Source: Deltaproteobacteria bacterium
GTDB taxonomy: Bacteria; Desulfobacterota; Desulfuromonadia; Geobacterales; JAJYBI01
Assembly: GCA_021779095.1 (NCBI GenBank)
Contig: JAJYBI010000018.1
Location: forward strand, 1 to 64,000
Direction: 5' to 3'
DNA: 64,000 bases
The translations under genes and the position numbers were made by a program. A model generated the notes under the pieces. That model was not told the origin of the DNA. It was given only the letters and a program-made list of their open reading frames with translations, and did not search any database. Shown one piece after another: positions 36,067-44,660 of this stretch (the first letter of the stretch is position 1; each line of letters opens with the position of its first letter).

Positions 36067-37722
36067 ATGAATCCATCGTTGCGTCTGAAGCTGGGCGGTA
36101 TTGTGATCTTCCTTCTGGCACTGGCAGTACCCCATGCGGCGCTGGCCGCTGCGCTTTCTTTTGCGGCGCCGAAATATATTGACATGACCCCCGATTATTA
36201 CGCCAATGGGGTTGCTTCCGGCGACTTCAACGGCGATGGCAAGCTGGACCTGGCAGTGGCAACCAATAACGGCGTATCAATCTTCCTGGGGAATGGCGCC
36301 GGCACCTTCCAGCATCTGGTTGACTATGCGACTGGTCAAAACCCAAACTCCATTATAGTCGGTGATTTCAACGGCGACGGCAAACTGGATCTGGTGACGT
36401 CGAATTTTGGTTTCGCAACGGTTTCCGTATGGCTGGGAAACGGCGACGGCACCTTTCAGACACAGGTGGATTACGCGACAGGAAACCTGCCTTTCGTTGT
36501 AGTCGCCAGTGACTTCAACGGCGATGGAAAAGCGGACTTGGCGGTCGCCAACGCCAACAGCGGCACGATCTCAATCCTGCTCGGGAACAGTGACGGCACG
36601 TTTCAAGCGAAGATAGATACGAACACCGGCGTAGAGCCCTTTGGCCTGGCGCCTGGCGACTTCAACGGCGACGGCAAGCTGGACCTGGCGGTCGGCTATC
36701 ATTCCGGGAGTGCTATCTCCATCCTGCTTGGCAACGGCGACGGCACCTTTCAGCCCAAGGCCGATTATGTTGATGCAAGCTGGCACCAGTCCATGGCTGT
36801 CGCGGCGGCCGATCTGGACGGCGACGGGATACTGGACCTGGCGGTGGGACAGAGTACCGGTGTTACCATCATGCGGGGGAAAGGTGACGGAACGTTCGTG
36901 ACGACGGGGAATTACTCTAGCTATAACCAGAGCGAATTCGTCTCGGTCGGTGATTTCAATGGTGACAACATCCCGGACGTACTGGCTGGCCGGGTAGCCT
37001 CTAATTACGTAGATATCTGGCGCGGGAATGGCGACGGTTCTTTTCAGCCCAGCGAGAGCATCAACGTGGGGGGCGGCGGGGGAGGCGGCTTCTTACCCAC
37101 AATGGTAACCATGGGTGATTTCAACGGCGACGGAAAACCGGACCTGGTGTTGGGAAACCAGCTTCTTGCCATTTCCCTGAACAATTCGAATCTGGCTTAC
37201 GCGCTGTCGGTCGGCATCGATACCTCCCCCGGTACCGGAAGCGGTACGGTGAACAGCAATTCATACGGCATCGCTTGCAGTGCGCTGACCAGCTTTGGCT
37301 GCAGCACTTCGATCGACGCCAGCACTACCGTCAGCCTCACCGCGACACCGGACTGGAAATCGCTGTTCGGCAGTTGGGGGGGCGACTGCGCCGGCAGCGG
37401 CAATCCCTGCAGCCTCGCCATGGACGGCGCCAAGTCGGTGTCCGTCGCCTTCGTCCCCAACATACAGGTAGCGGTCTCAGGCGACCCGTCGCCCGGCTAT
37501 GCATCGTTGCAGGATGCCTACGCCGTCGCAGCCGACAGTTCGACCCTCCGGGCGAAGGTCTATACGTTCTATGAAAACCTCGACTGCAACCAGGCGAAAA
37601 CGATCACCCTTGCTGGCGGCAATAATGACAGTTACCAGAGTACGGGAGGATTCACGACACTGCAGGGAGTTTTGACCATCTCTGGTGGTACGGTGAACAT
37701 CGGGAACTTCATCATCGAGTAG
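36067..37722 (+). CDS. Secreted FG-GAP/VCBS seven-repeat beta-propeller protein
   Basis: 551 residues with a Sec signal peptide (about 1-35). Seven tandem repeats of about 48 residues follow (roughly 40-385), each built around GDFNGDGKLDLAV and a LLGNGDGTFQ strand. The DxNxDGxxD loops are calcium sites as in integrin-type propellers, and seven copies fit a closed seven-bladed ring. After a Gly-rich loop come an InlB-type bacterial repeat domain with four Cys (about 390-465) and a right-handed beta-type tail ending NIGNFIIE. The start at 36067 has the ribosome site GGAGG. It is probably an exported surface or extracellular protein and a candidate type II cargo. Confidence 0.8.
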   Translation: MNPSLRLKLGGIVIFLLALAVPHAALAAALSFAAPKYIDMTPDYYANGVASGDFNGDGKLDLAVATNNGVSIFLGNGAGTFQHLVDYATGQNPNSIIVGDFNGDGKLDLVTSNFGFATVSVWLGNGDGTFQTQVDYATGNLPFVVVASDFNGDGKADLAVANANSGTISILLGNSDGTFQAKIDTNTGVEPFGLAPGDFNGDGKLDLAVGYHSGSAISILLGNGDGTFQPKADYVDASWHQSMAVAAADLDGDGILDLAVGQSTGVTIMRGKGDGTFVTTGNYSSYNQSEFVSVGDFNGDNIPDVLAGRVASNYVDIWRGNGDGSFQPSESINVGGGGGGGFLPTMVTMGDFNGDGKPDLVLGNQLLAISLNNSNLAYALSVGIDTSPGTGSGTVNSNSYGIACSALTSFGCSTSIDASTTVSLTATPDWKSLFGSWGGDCAGSGNPCSLAMDGAKSVSVAFVPNIQVAVSGDPSPGYASLQDAYAVAADSSTLRAKVYTFYENLDCNQAKTITLAGGNNDSYQSTGGFTTLQGVLTISGGTVNIGNFIIE

Positions 37723-37798
37723 CTATCGGCATGAGAGCTGCCCCGCGGGGGGGGGGGGAGCCATGTGTCTCATCCCCCTCACCTGCCCGCCTGACGCC

Positions 37799-38683
37799 TC
37801 ATTTCTTCAGGTATTCGTGGATGCCGTCCTCGAACCGGATCGGCGCGAAATCGAAGGTGCTCCGCCACTCGCTGTCGCAGACGCTCCCCTCCACCAGCAT
37901 GGTGAGCTGGTCCATGGTGAGCGGGAAGAACGGCAGCTTCTGCATGAGCGGTACGACAAGCTTCATGAGGGGGAGCGGGTTGTGCACCGTGGTGACCTTG
38001 CTCTTGCCCAGTACCCAGCCGATGGTGTCCACCATCTGGTCGTAGCTGAGGCTGTCGGTGCCGCACAGTTCATAGGTCTTGCCGGCCGTCTCGGGATTTG
38101 CGAGTGCCATGGTGAAGCAGCGGGCCACGTCGACGACGTGGATCGGCTGCAGCTGGTAGCTGCCGTCGCCGATGACGGGGATCGCGGGGAGGGTCCGGAT
38201 CTGGTCGGCGATCATGTTGACGAAGGCGTCCCCGGGGCCGAAGATGAGCGACGGCCGGAAGATGGTGTACTGCAGGCCCGAGGAGCGGACGTACTCCTCT
38301 GCCCGGTATTTCGTCTGGTGGTAGTGCGATACCGCGTTGCGCCGGCTGCCCAGGGCCGACATCTGCAGGTATCGCCCAACGCCCGCCGCCTTCGCCGCAT
38401 CCACCAGTGTCTGCGTCGCCTGGACGTGCAGCTTCTCGAAGGTGATCCCACGTCCGGGATACTCGCGGATGATGCCGATGAGGTTGATGACCGCGTCGCA
38501 CCCCCGGACCCTCTCCCGCCAGTCGGACGGGTCGGCGGCGTCGCCGTCCACCTGTTCGATCTCAGGGCCGAAGCCGTCTCCGCGGCGGTGGGCCAAGAGC
38601 CTTATGGTGTGACCCTCCGCCAGGAGCGCCTTGCGCAGGTGCCCTCCCACAAAACCGGTGCCTCCCGCCAGAAAGACCTTCAT
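37799..38683 (-). CDS. NAD(P)-binding SDR, complex I NDUFA9-like family
   Basis: 294 residues, atypical short-chain dehydrogenase. GGTGFVGGHL (7-16) is the nucleotide-binding Gly motif and YHQTKYRAEEY replaces the usual YxxxK active-site segment. It resembles the NDUFA9-like atypical SDRs related to an accessory subunit of respiratory complex I; many bacterial members have unknown substrates. It is a single gene divergent from the NUDIX gene with overlapping promoters. Confidence 0.8.
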   Translation of the reverse strand: MKVFLAGGTGFVGGHLRKALLAEGHTIRLLAHRRGDGFGPEIEQVDGDAADPSDWRERVRGCDAVINLIGIIREYPGRGITFEKLHVQATQTLVDAAKAAGVGRYLQMSALGSRRNAVSHYHQTKYRAEEYVRSSGLQYTIFRPSLIFGPGDAFVNMIADQIRTLPAIPVIGDGSYQLQPIHVVDVARCFTMALANPETAGKTYELCGTDSLSYDQMVDTIGWVLGKSKVTTVHNPLPLMKLVVPLMQKLPFFPLTMDQLTMLVEGSVCDSEWRSTFDFAPIRFEDGIHEYLKK

Positions 38684-38728
38684 GACCTGCCTCCGTTTCC
38701 GCCGCGTGACTTCGTTTGTTCTACCATC

Positions 38729-38757
38729 AGGATATCACCCGTCATCTTTGTTGTAAA
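38729..38757 (-). promoter_or_regulatory. Promoter of the NDUFA9-like gene
   Basis: TTTACA (38752-38757), 17-base spacer, TATCCT (38729-38734). The -35 overlaps the -35 of the divergent NUDIX promoter. Confidence 0.5.
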
Positions 38758-38779
38758 ACAGGGGTTGATACATTACACT
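38751..38779 (+). promoter_or_regulatory. Promoter of the NUDIX-rluA operon
   Basis: TTGTAA (38751-38756), 17-base spacer, TACACT (38774-38779). It shares six bases with the divergent promoter on the other strand, so the two may compete for polymerase. Confidence 0.4.
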
Positions 38780-38850
38780 CCGTCCTTCCCTTGGGCGGCC
38801 GGTCGTGCTATGTATCGGTAGCGATACGGGTTTGAACGGGGAGATCTCAA

Positions 38851-39372
38851 ATGGAGACACGGGACAGAAAGATTCTCTTCCAGGGGCTGGTAGTGGACCT
38901 TGAGGAGATGCAGGTGAAGATCGGCGAGAAGGGGTGGCACCGGTTCCAGGTGGTGCGCCACCGGGGTGGGGTGGGGGTGCTGCCGCTCCACGACGACGGC
39001 ACCGTCACCCTGATCCGTCAACCGCGGCCGGCCATCGATGCCGAAACTCTGGAGATCCCCGCGGGGCGGATCGATCCCGGCGAGGAGCCGCTCGCCTGCG
39101 GTGCGCGGGAGCTGACGGAGGAGACGGGGCTCGTCGCCGCGCGGATGGCCTCGCTCGGCTTCATCCATCCGGCCGCCGGCTACTGCGACGAGAAGATCCA
39201 CCTGTTCCTCGCCACCGGCCTCACCCAGCGGGAGGCGCACCCCGAGGCATACGAGGATATCCAGACCGTCCGGATGCCGCTGGCGGAGGCGCTGCGGATG
39301 GCGGCGGACGGCACTCTCTCCGACGGCAAGACGCTGGCCGCCCTGTTCCGGGCGGCGGGGGACGGCATATGA
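38851..39372 (+). CDS. NUDIX hydrolase (ADP-ribose pyrophosphatase-like)
   Basis: 173 residues with a complete Nudix box: Gly72, Glu78, Arg86-Glu87, Glu90-Glu91 and Gly93 fit GX5EX7REUXEEXGU. Flanking features (RQPRPAID, the E-I-P-A-G lead-in) resemble ADP-ribose or nucleoside-diphosphate-sugar pyrophosphatases. It overlaps the pseudouridine synthase gene by 4 bases (ATGA). Confidence 0.85.
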   Translation: METRDRKILFQGLVVDLEEMQVKIGEKGWHRFQVVRHRGGVGVLPLHDDGTVTLIRQPRPAIDAETLEIPAGRIDPGEEPLACGARELTEETGLVAARMASLGFIHPAAGYCDEKIHLFLATGLTQREAHPEAYEDIQTVRMPLAEALRMAADGTLSDGKTLAALFRAAGDGI

Positions 39373-40256
39373 TCGTAAAGGGAACGGTGGAGGCCGAGCA
39401 GGCGGGGATGCGTCTGGACGATGCGGCGCGGGAGCTGTTCCCGACCCTCTCCAAGGGGGAGATCCGCCGGATCATCGACCGGGGGGGGTGCACCGTGGAC
39501 CAGGCCCTGGTGCGGGTGGCGTCGCGCCAGGTGAAGGAGGGAAACGAGCTGATCCTGGGGATCATGGAGGCGGAGCGGTTCGTGGAGCTGGCCTACACCC
39601 GGGAGGAACTGCTGTACGAGGACCGGGACTACCTGGCGGTGAACAAGGAGGCGGGGTTCAACAGCCAGCGCACCCCGTACCAGCTGAAGGGGACCGTGGA
39701 GTACGCGGTGGACCAATATATGAAATCCATCGGCCTTGCGGACCCGGCCCGGGTGATCCACCGGCTGGACCGCGGCACCTCGGGGGTGATGTTCTTTCCC
39801 AAGCACAAGCGGGCGGCGACGGAGATATCGCTCCTTTTGAAGGAGGGGAAGGTGGAAAAGGTCTACTGGGCGCTGGTGGCGGAGAGCCCGGACGAGGAGC
39901 AGTGGTTCGTGGATGCTCCCGTAACGAAGCTCTCCAAGTTCCGCTACGGCGTCGGCCTGCCGGGCAAGGAGGCGCTGACCCGCTTACGGGTGCTCGCCCG
40001 GGGGGCGGGGGCGACCCTGGTGGAGGCGCGGCCGCTCACGGGGCGCACCCATCAGATCCGGGTGCACCTGGAGCACGGCGGGATGCCGATCGTCGGCGAC
40101 CTCCCCTACGGCGGCGTCGCCGCACCCCGCATGATGCTCCACTGCCGTTCCATGGCGTTCACCACGGGTCGTGATCGCGCGGTGGCGGCCACCGCGCCGG
40201 TGGACGACCAGTTCGGCGCCATATGCCACGGCTACGGCATAGAGGTGGACGGTTGA
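39369..40256 (+). CDS. RluA-family pseudouridine synthase
   Basis: 295 residues. An N-terminal S4-like RNA-binding domain (about 12-75) precedes the RluA catalytic domain with RVIHRLDRGTSG (catalytic Asp134) and the later GRTHQIRVHL. The target could be 23S rRNA or a tRNA; the exact site cannot be told from sequence alone. It is coupled to the NUDIX gene. Confidence 0.88.
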   Translation: MIVKGTVEAEQAGMRLDDAARELFPTLSKGEIRRIIDRGGCTVDQALVRVASRQVKEGNELILGIMEAERFVELAYTREELLYEDRDYLAVNKEAGFNSQRTPYQLKGTVEYAVDQYMKSIGLADPARVIHRLDRGTSGVMFFPKHKRAATEISLLLKEGKVEKVYWALVAESPDEEQWFVDAPVTKLSKFRYGVGLPGKEALTRLRVLARGAGATLVEARPLTGRTHQIRVHLEHGGMPIVGDLPYGGVAAPRMMLHCRSMAFTTGRDRAVAATAPVDDQFGAICHGYGIEVDG

Positions 40257-40379
40257 CGCCATATTCGAGCCCTCTCGGCGTTGCCTCGTCGTCGGTCTCC
40301 TCAGCGTACTGATGTACGCTTCCGGAACCTCCTCCTCGGGCGCCTTGAGATCATCTCGAATCTGACGTCAACAAAACGG
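40254..40379. repeat. Long nested inverted repeat after the pseudouridine synthase gene
   Basis: The outer arms, GTTGACGCCATATTCGAG (from about 40251) and CTCGAATCTGACGTCAAC (to about 40372), match as complements at 16 of 18 positions. In the centre AGCGTAC-TGAT-GTACGCT is a perfect 18-base inverted repeat (about 40304-40321). CTCGTCGTCGG/CCTCCTCCTCGGG words lie between. It fills the 136-base gap between two convergent genes and begins within the stop codon of the first. It may end transcription or be a mobile REP-like element. Confidence 0.65.
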
Positions 40380-40392
40380 ACCGATGCTTTAC

Positions 40393-41070
40393 TCACGCCA
40401 GCGGCCAGCGTGTGGTGTGCAGGTCGGACGCGGCATGCTCCTCCGCCGGTTCGTCCCGCCGAAGGAGCGCCCGGGCCGGGGCGCCGTCGCTTCCCGTGAT
40501 CTTCAGCGGGAGGCAGATCAGCTCGTAGTCGCCGTACTCCACCCCGGTCAGGTTGAGGCATTCCACGATGACGACGCCGTTTCCCAGGAGCAGCCGGTGC
40601 ACCTCTATGCTGTCGAGCCGGTCGATGGAGAGCCCGTCGATTCCCACCAGCCGTACGCCGATTTCCAGCAGGTAGATTGCCCCCTCCATCGACAGGTGCG
40701 CCGGATCAGCGCCGACCGTTCCCGTATCCCACTGTTCCGAATTGTCCGTGCGCAGCAGGAGCCGCTCCACCCCCTTCAGATGCAGCCGCGCCAGCTCGTG
40801 CCGGCCTATTTCCTTTACGCCGCGCAGGTCCGCCACCCGGGCCGTTCCGGCCAAGAGGGTGAGCGGCAGGTGGTCAACGGAGATACCGTGGTCGTTGAAG
40901 TGGAGCGGGGCGTCCACGTGGGTGCCGGCATGGCAGGAGAGGGCGATGTGCGAGACGTTCGCCCCGTCTCCCTTGGCGAGGGATGCCGTCCGGCCGATGG
41001 TGAACGGTTCGTCGCCGGGAAAGACCTGCAATGACGGCGACAGCGGGACACTGATGTCGTAGATCTTCAT
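40393..41070 (-). CDS. Cyclase/kynurenine-formamidase-like metal-dependent hydrolase
   Basis: 225 residues with the family motif HAGTHVDAPLHF (HxGTHxDxPxH, about 47-58), which binds zinc or manganese in kynurenine formamidases and the related cyclase family. LLLRTDNSEQW and VGIDGLSID are further family landmarks. The substrate is unknown. No tryptophan-degradation genes are nearby, so a formamidase call would be too strong. A palindrome near the -10 suggests repressor control. Confidence 0.78.
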   Translation of the reverse strand: MKIYDISVPLSPSLQVFPGDEPFTIGRTASLAKGDGANVSHIALSCHAGTHVDAPLHFNDHGISVDHLPLTLLAGTARVADLRGVKEIGRHELARLHLKGVERLLLRTDNSEQWDTGTVGADPAHLSMEGAIYLLEIGVRLVGIDGLSIDRLDSIEVHRLLLGNGVVIVECLNLTGVEYGDYELICLPLKITGSDGAPARALLRRDEPAEEHAASDLHTTRWPLA

Positions 41071-41100
41071 GGCGGGCTCCCGATACTGGAGGATATAAAA

Positions 41101-41127
41101 AGTATACCGGACACGGCGTAATACGCC
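41101..41127 (-). promoter_or_regulatory. Cyclase promoter -10 with adjacent palindrome (possible operator)
   Basis: TATACT (41101-41106) is a good -10. The 13-base palindrome GGCGTAATACGCC (41115-41127) occupies the spacer/-35 region where no consensus -35 is seen. Such placement fits either a repressor operator or an activator-dependent promoter. Confidence 0.4.
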
Positions 41128-41137
41128 AGAACGTGAA

Positions 41138-41166
41138 CGGGGCGCACCTTTCGAAGATGCGCCCCG
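41138..41166. terminator. Terminator hairpin after fabH
   Basis: A perfect 9-bp stem, CGGGGCGCA (41138-41146) with TGCGCCCCG (41158-41166), lies 24 bases past the fabH stop. T-runs are weak on both sides. Confidence 0.5.
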
Positions 41167-41190
41167 CTTTACATGAGATGCCGGTATCGA

Positions 41191-42171
41191 TCAGAACCGG
41201 ATGAGGATTCCCCCCCAGCACAGCCCCCCGCCGAACCCCATCATGAGGACGGTCTGGTCCGGCTTGATGACGCCGCTGCGCAGGTTCTCGTCCAGGGCGA
41301 TGCTCACCGATGCGGCGGCGGTGTTGCCGAACCGGTCCAGGTTGAGGAGGAACTTTTCCTTGGGGATGCCGGTCCGCCTGGCGATGTTGTCGATGATCCG
41401 TACGTTGGCCTGGTGCGGGATGATATGGTCCAGCTGGTCCGGACGGATGCCGCCCCGCTCCGTCACCTCGTCGATGATGCGGGGGATGATGTCGGTGGCG
41501 AAGGTGAAGACCTGTTTGCCCGCCATGAAGAAGGTGTTCTCGCTGGCGGCGATGGTCTCCGGGGTGACCGGCTTGCGGGAGCCGGAGGAGGGGACCTGGA
41601 TCAGCTCCCAGCCGCCGCCGTCGCTTCGGATGAGGGACGAGACGATCCCCCGGTCCTCTTCGGTTGCACCCAGAATCACCGCGCCGGCGCCGTCGCCGAA
41701 GAGGGGGCAGGTAGTCTTGTCCTGAAAGTTGAGGATCTTGGAGTAGGTGTCGGCGCCGATCACCATGACGGTGCGGTACTTGCCGGACCGGATGAAGCAG
41801 TCGGCCGTTTCCATCGCATAGACGAAGCCGCTGCAGACGGCGTTCATGTCGAAGGCGCTGGCGTTCTTCGCCCCGATGTTCTTCTGCACCATGCAGGCGG
41901 TGGAGGGGAGGCACATGTCGGCGGTGGAGGTGGCGAGGATGATGCAGTCGATTTCCTGCGGGTCGATCCCCCCCCGCTGGAGCGCGTTTCTGGCCGCAAC
42001 CGTTGCCAGGTCGGAGGTGGATTCGTCCGGTTCGGCGAATCGCCGCTCCCGGATACCGGTGCGGGACCTGATCCACTCGTCCGCGTCTTCGATGAGATAG
42101 TCGAAATAGCTGTTCGGCACGACCCGGCCGGGAATGCCGCTGCCGGTGGCACGCACCATTGCTCGATACAT
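41191..42171 (-). CDS. fabH: Beta-ketoacyl-ACP synthase III
   Basis: 326 residues from the ATG at 42171, the normal FabH length. The catalytic triad is complete: Cys113 (AVCSGF), His253 (IIPHQAN) and Asn283 (RFGNTAAAS). It condenses acetyl-CoA or another acyl-CoA with malonyl-ACP to start fatty-acid synthesis. The ATG at 42222 lies at the predicted transcription start and would add 17 unusual residues, whereas GGGGG lies before 42171. It stands alone, away from a fab operon, so it may be a paralogue with a special primer. Confidence 0.88.
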   Translation of the reverse strand: MYRAMVRATGSGIPGRVVPNSYFDYLIEDADEWIRSRTGIRERRFAEPDESTSDLATVAARNALQRGGIDPQEIDCIILATSTADMCLPSTACMVQKNIGAKNASAFDMNAVCSGFVYAMETADCFIRSGKYRTVMVIGADTYSKILNFQDKTTCPLFGDGAGAVILGATEEDRGIVSSLIRSDGGGWELIQVPSSGSRKPVTPETIAASENTFFMAGKQVFTFATDIIPRIIDEVTERGGIRPDQLDHIIPHQANVRIIDNIARRTGIPKEKFLLNLDRFGNTAAASVSIALDENLRSGVIKPDQTVLMMGFGGGLCWGGILIRF

Positions 42172-42229
42172 GAAGCCCCCGTTTCCGCACAACCCCGGTA
42201 AAACGGAGTTCTGCTGATTCATGAGGGGT

Positions 42230-42259
42230 TTTATCGCACGAAGGTTACGCGGATGTCAA
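42230..42259 (-). promoter_or_regulatory. Promoter of fabH
   Basis: Consensus TTGACA (42254-42259), 18-base spacer, GATAAA (42230-42235). It leaves a leader of about 50 bases to the ATG at 42171. Confidence 0.55.
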
Positions 42260-42301
42260 AAAAAATATCGTATACGCTGTGAATGCGGCAACGACGGCTG
42301 G

Positions 42302-42631
42302 TCACTGCGGCTCGCCGCCGGAACGGCCGCCGAGCAGGGCGTCCACCGTGCCGAATATCCAGAGCGCGGCAAAGGCCGCCAGGAGCCAGCGGCCCGCCGT
42401 TCCGTTCTGCTCCAGCACCTGCACGACCAGCGTGCGGTCGACAACGGCGCCCGCCGCGGATGACGCGGCGATACTGCCGATGGCCCGCAGCACGAGCACC
42501 AGGGCACCGAGCAGCAACAGGTTGACCAGGACGATCATGATGCCGCCCCGCAGCTTGCGGCCCTGGTACAGCTGGCCGATTCCCGGCAGGACGAGCGCGG
42601 ACAGCAGCCCCGCCTTGATGTCGATCTTCAT
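42302..42631 (-). CDS. Small inner-membrane protein, unknown function
   Basis: 109 residues from the ATG at 42631, with AAGGA upstream. The N-terminus has LSALVLPGIGQLYQGRKLRG, a motif shared with TM2-type small membrane proteins. Hydrophobic segments lie near 10-20, 32-52 and 82-98. No function can be assigned. Confidence 0.65.
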   Translation of the reverse strand: MKIDIKAGLLSALVLPGIGQLYQGRKLRGGIMIVLVNLLLLGALVLVLRAIGSIAASSAAGAVVDRTLVVQVLEQNGTAGRWLLAAFAALWIFGTVDALLGGRSGGEPQ

Positions 42632-42712
42632 GGTGGTCCTTCCCGTACCGGAAATGTTATGGGCGTAAAGATAAGGTTGTGTCCGAGGGAATTTTTGGCA
42701 TAATATCTCTCC

Positions 42713-43294
42713 ATGAACTCGACCGCAACGGATAAACGACGGCAGGTGCTCATCCCCCTGCTGAAGGACCCAGCCGAGGAGGTGCGTCGCGCTGCGGCGG
42801 CCGCCCTGGAGACGCTGGAGGGGGCGGGCAGCTTCGACGAGGTGGTGGAGCTCCTTAAGAAGGGGAGTCTGGCCGAAAAGGTGAGGGCAATCCATGCGCT
42901 GGGCGAGATCGGTGGACAGCGGGTCATGCCGCCGCTGCTCTACTGTGCGACACGGCCGGAGGTCGATCTTCGGGCGGCGGCCATCGACGTGCTCGGCCGG
43001 CTGGGCCATCCGGCTGCGCTGCCGGTGCTGAAGGAGCGACTTTCCGACCGGAATCCCGGTCTGATCGGCAAGGCGATCGCGGCGCTCGGCAACTTCTCCG
43101 ACCCGGAGATTCCCGCTCTGCTGCGTCCGTTCCTCGATGCGAACGACGGCCTGCTGGAGGTGGAGGCGCTGCGCGCCCTCGCGAAGACGGGCGACGCATC
43201 GCTGGAAGACCGGTTCATCTCCCTCCTCTCGTCCCCGTACCCACTGACCCGCGAAGCGGCCGCGGATGCCCTGGGCAGACTCCCCCTCAGCTGA
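42713..43294 (+). CDS. HEAT-repeat protein
   Basis: 193 residues made almost wholly of about six HEAT/PBS-lyase-type helical repeats (for example EKVRAIHALGEIGGQRVMPP and LRAAAIDVLGRLGHPAALPV). No other domain or export signal is present. It is probably a cytosolic protein-protein scaffold. Its 3' end overlaps the convergent HD-GYP gene by 8 bases, next to a second HEAT protein. Confidence 0.75.
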   Translation: MNSTATDKRRQVLIPLLKDPAEEVRRAAAAALETLEGAGSFDEVVELLKKGSLAEKVRAIHALGEIGGQRVMPPLLYCATRPEVDLRAAAIDVLGRLGHPAALPVLKERLSDRNPGLIGKAIAALGNFSDPEIPALLRPFLDANDGLLEVEALRALAKTGDASLEDRFISLLSSPYPLTREAAADALGRLPLS

Positions 43295-44660
43295 GATACT
43301 TTCCCACGTCGATATTCTTCAGGAGCGGATTCACCACCGCCACGATCTGCGCGTAACAGGCGCCGGCCGCGTCGGCGAGCGCCTCCACCCGTGGTGACGG
43401 AAGCAGGTCGCCCGTCGTATCCATGATGATCTTGACGATCGGCGCATCGTTGTTGACCGGGTTCGGTCGCATCACCACCGCGATCTCGTTCGTGTCCAGC
43501 CGGACGAGGGTTCCCACCGGATACTTCCCCATCATCATCACGAAATTGTTGACGAGCCGTTCGTCCAGGTAGCTGCCGGCCAGTTCCTGCAGCTCGTCCA
43601 TGGCGGCCTTCGGGTTGAGCGGGTGCTGGTAGACCCGCAGGGTGGTGATGGCGTCGTAACAGTCGGCCACGGCAATGATCTCGCTCATGACGCCGAACGG
43701 GAGCTGGCGCGCCCAGTCCGGATACCCCTGGCGGTTGCGGTGGATATGGTGACCCAGCACCGCCTGGGCCACCTCGTTGCTCATCTCCTTCATTTCGCCG
43801 ATGATCTTTGCCCCCAGTTCGGGGTGGCGCTTCATCTCCTCGAATTCCGCATGGGAGAGCTTGCCCGGCTTGTTGAGGATTCCCTTGTCGATCCGCGTCT
43901 TGCCGATGTCGTGCAGGAAACCGGCGACGCCGATCTCCTCCAGGGTCCGACGGTCGAGCCCCATGGCGGCGCCGAGGGACATGGCCAGGATACCCACGTT
44001 GACGCTGTGGGTGAAGGTGTAGTTGTCGTAGTCCTTGATCATGGCGAGACCGAGGAGGGTGACCGGGTCCTGGATGGTCATCTCCACCATGGTGTTGACC
44101 ACGGAGATGACCGCATCGCTGTGGGGGATGCGGCCGCTTTTGATGTCGCGGAAGACGCCGTGCACCGCTTTGATCGCCTGGTTGTAGGCCTCCTTCACCA
44201 CCTTGCCGTCTGGCTGTTCGGCGGGCTCCGGTTCCTTCGCCTCTGCCACGTCTCCGGTCAGCAGGATGGTGGTGACCCCCTCGTTGCGCAGTGCGGTGTT
44301 CACCTCTTCGAGGGTCGCTTTCCGCACGGCGAGATGGGTCGCGAGCCGGGTGAGGTCGTCCTCGCGGACGCCGCGGACGATGCGGATCTCCCGGATCTCT
44401 TTTTCCACCAGCCTGCCGGCGAGCTCCTCCAGGGCGGTGGTGGGGGCGACGAAGAGGTGGTCGTCCACGAACAGCACGCCGTCGTGGGTGCCGACCCGCA
44501 CCTCGGCGGCGGTGACGAGCCGGGAGGCGAGGATGGCATGGAGTTCCTGGAGCGGCTGGCGCACCGCGGGGTGACCCGCCGGGTACATGGCGACCCCCTT
44601 GATGGAGCCGGACAGGAGGGTCAGGGCCCGCTGGGCCGTCTCAAACGGTAAGTTGCTCAT
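43287..44660 (-). CDS. HD-GYP domain phosphodiesterase-like protein
   Basis: 457 residues. An N-terminal alpha/beta domain (about 8-125) is shared with the upstream HEAT protein. The HD-GYP domain (about 190-400) keeps His250-Asp251 (HDIGK), His304-His305, GYP at 312-314 and VADCYDAIT with Asp333. The stretch after HH (HHIHRNRQGYPDW) departs from the canonical HHExxDGxGYP, so activity on cyclic di-GMP is likely but not certain. It overlaps the HEAT gene by 4 bases, so the two are coexpressed. Confidence 0.82.
   Translation of the reverse strand: MSNLPFETAQRALTLLSGSIKGVAMYPAGHPAVRQPLQELHAILASRLVTAAEVRVGTHDGVLFVDDHLFVAPTTALEELAGRLVEKEIREIRIVRGVREDDLTRLATHLAVRKATLEEVNTALRNEGVTTILLTGDVAEAKEPEPAEQPDGKVVKEAYNQAIKAVHGVFRDIKSGRIPHSDAVISVVNTMVEMTIQDPVTLLGLAMIKDYDNYTFTHSVNVGILAMSLGAAMGLDRRTLEEIGVAGFLHDIGKTRIDKGILNKPGKLSHAEFEEMKRHPELGAKIIGEMKEMSNEVAQAVLGHHIHRNRQGYPDWARQLPFGVMSEIIAVADCYDAITTLRVYQHPLNPKAAMDELQELAGSYLDERLVNNFVMMMGKYPVGTLVRLDTNEIAVVMRPNPVNNDAPIVKIIMDTTGDLLPSPRVEALADAAGACYAQIVAVVNPLLKNIDVGKYLS

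Noticed and set aside
40393..41070. Kynurenine formamidase (kynB)
   Set aside because: The metal motif is shared by the broader cyclase family, and no kynureninase or tryptophan dioxygenase gene is nearby.
43287..44660. Plain HD-domain hydrolase rather than HD-GYP
   Set aside because: GYP and the spaced second HH pair are present, so HD-GYP is the better call despite the altered HHExxDG stretch.
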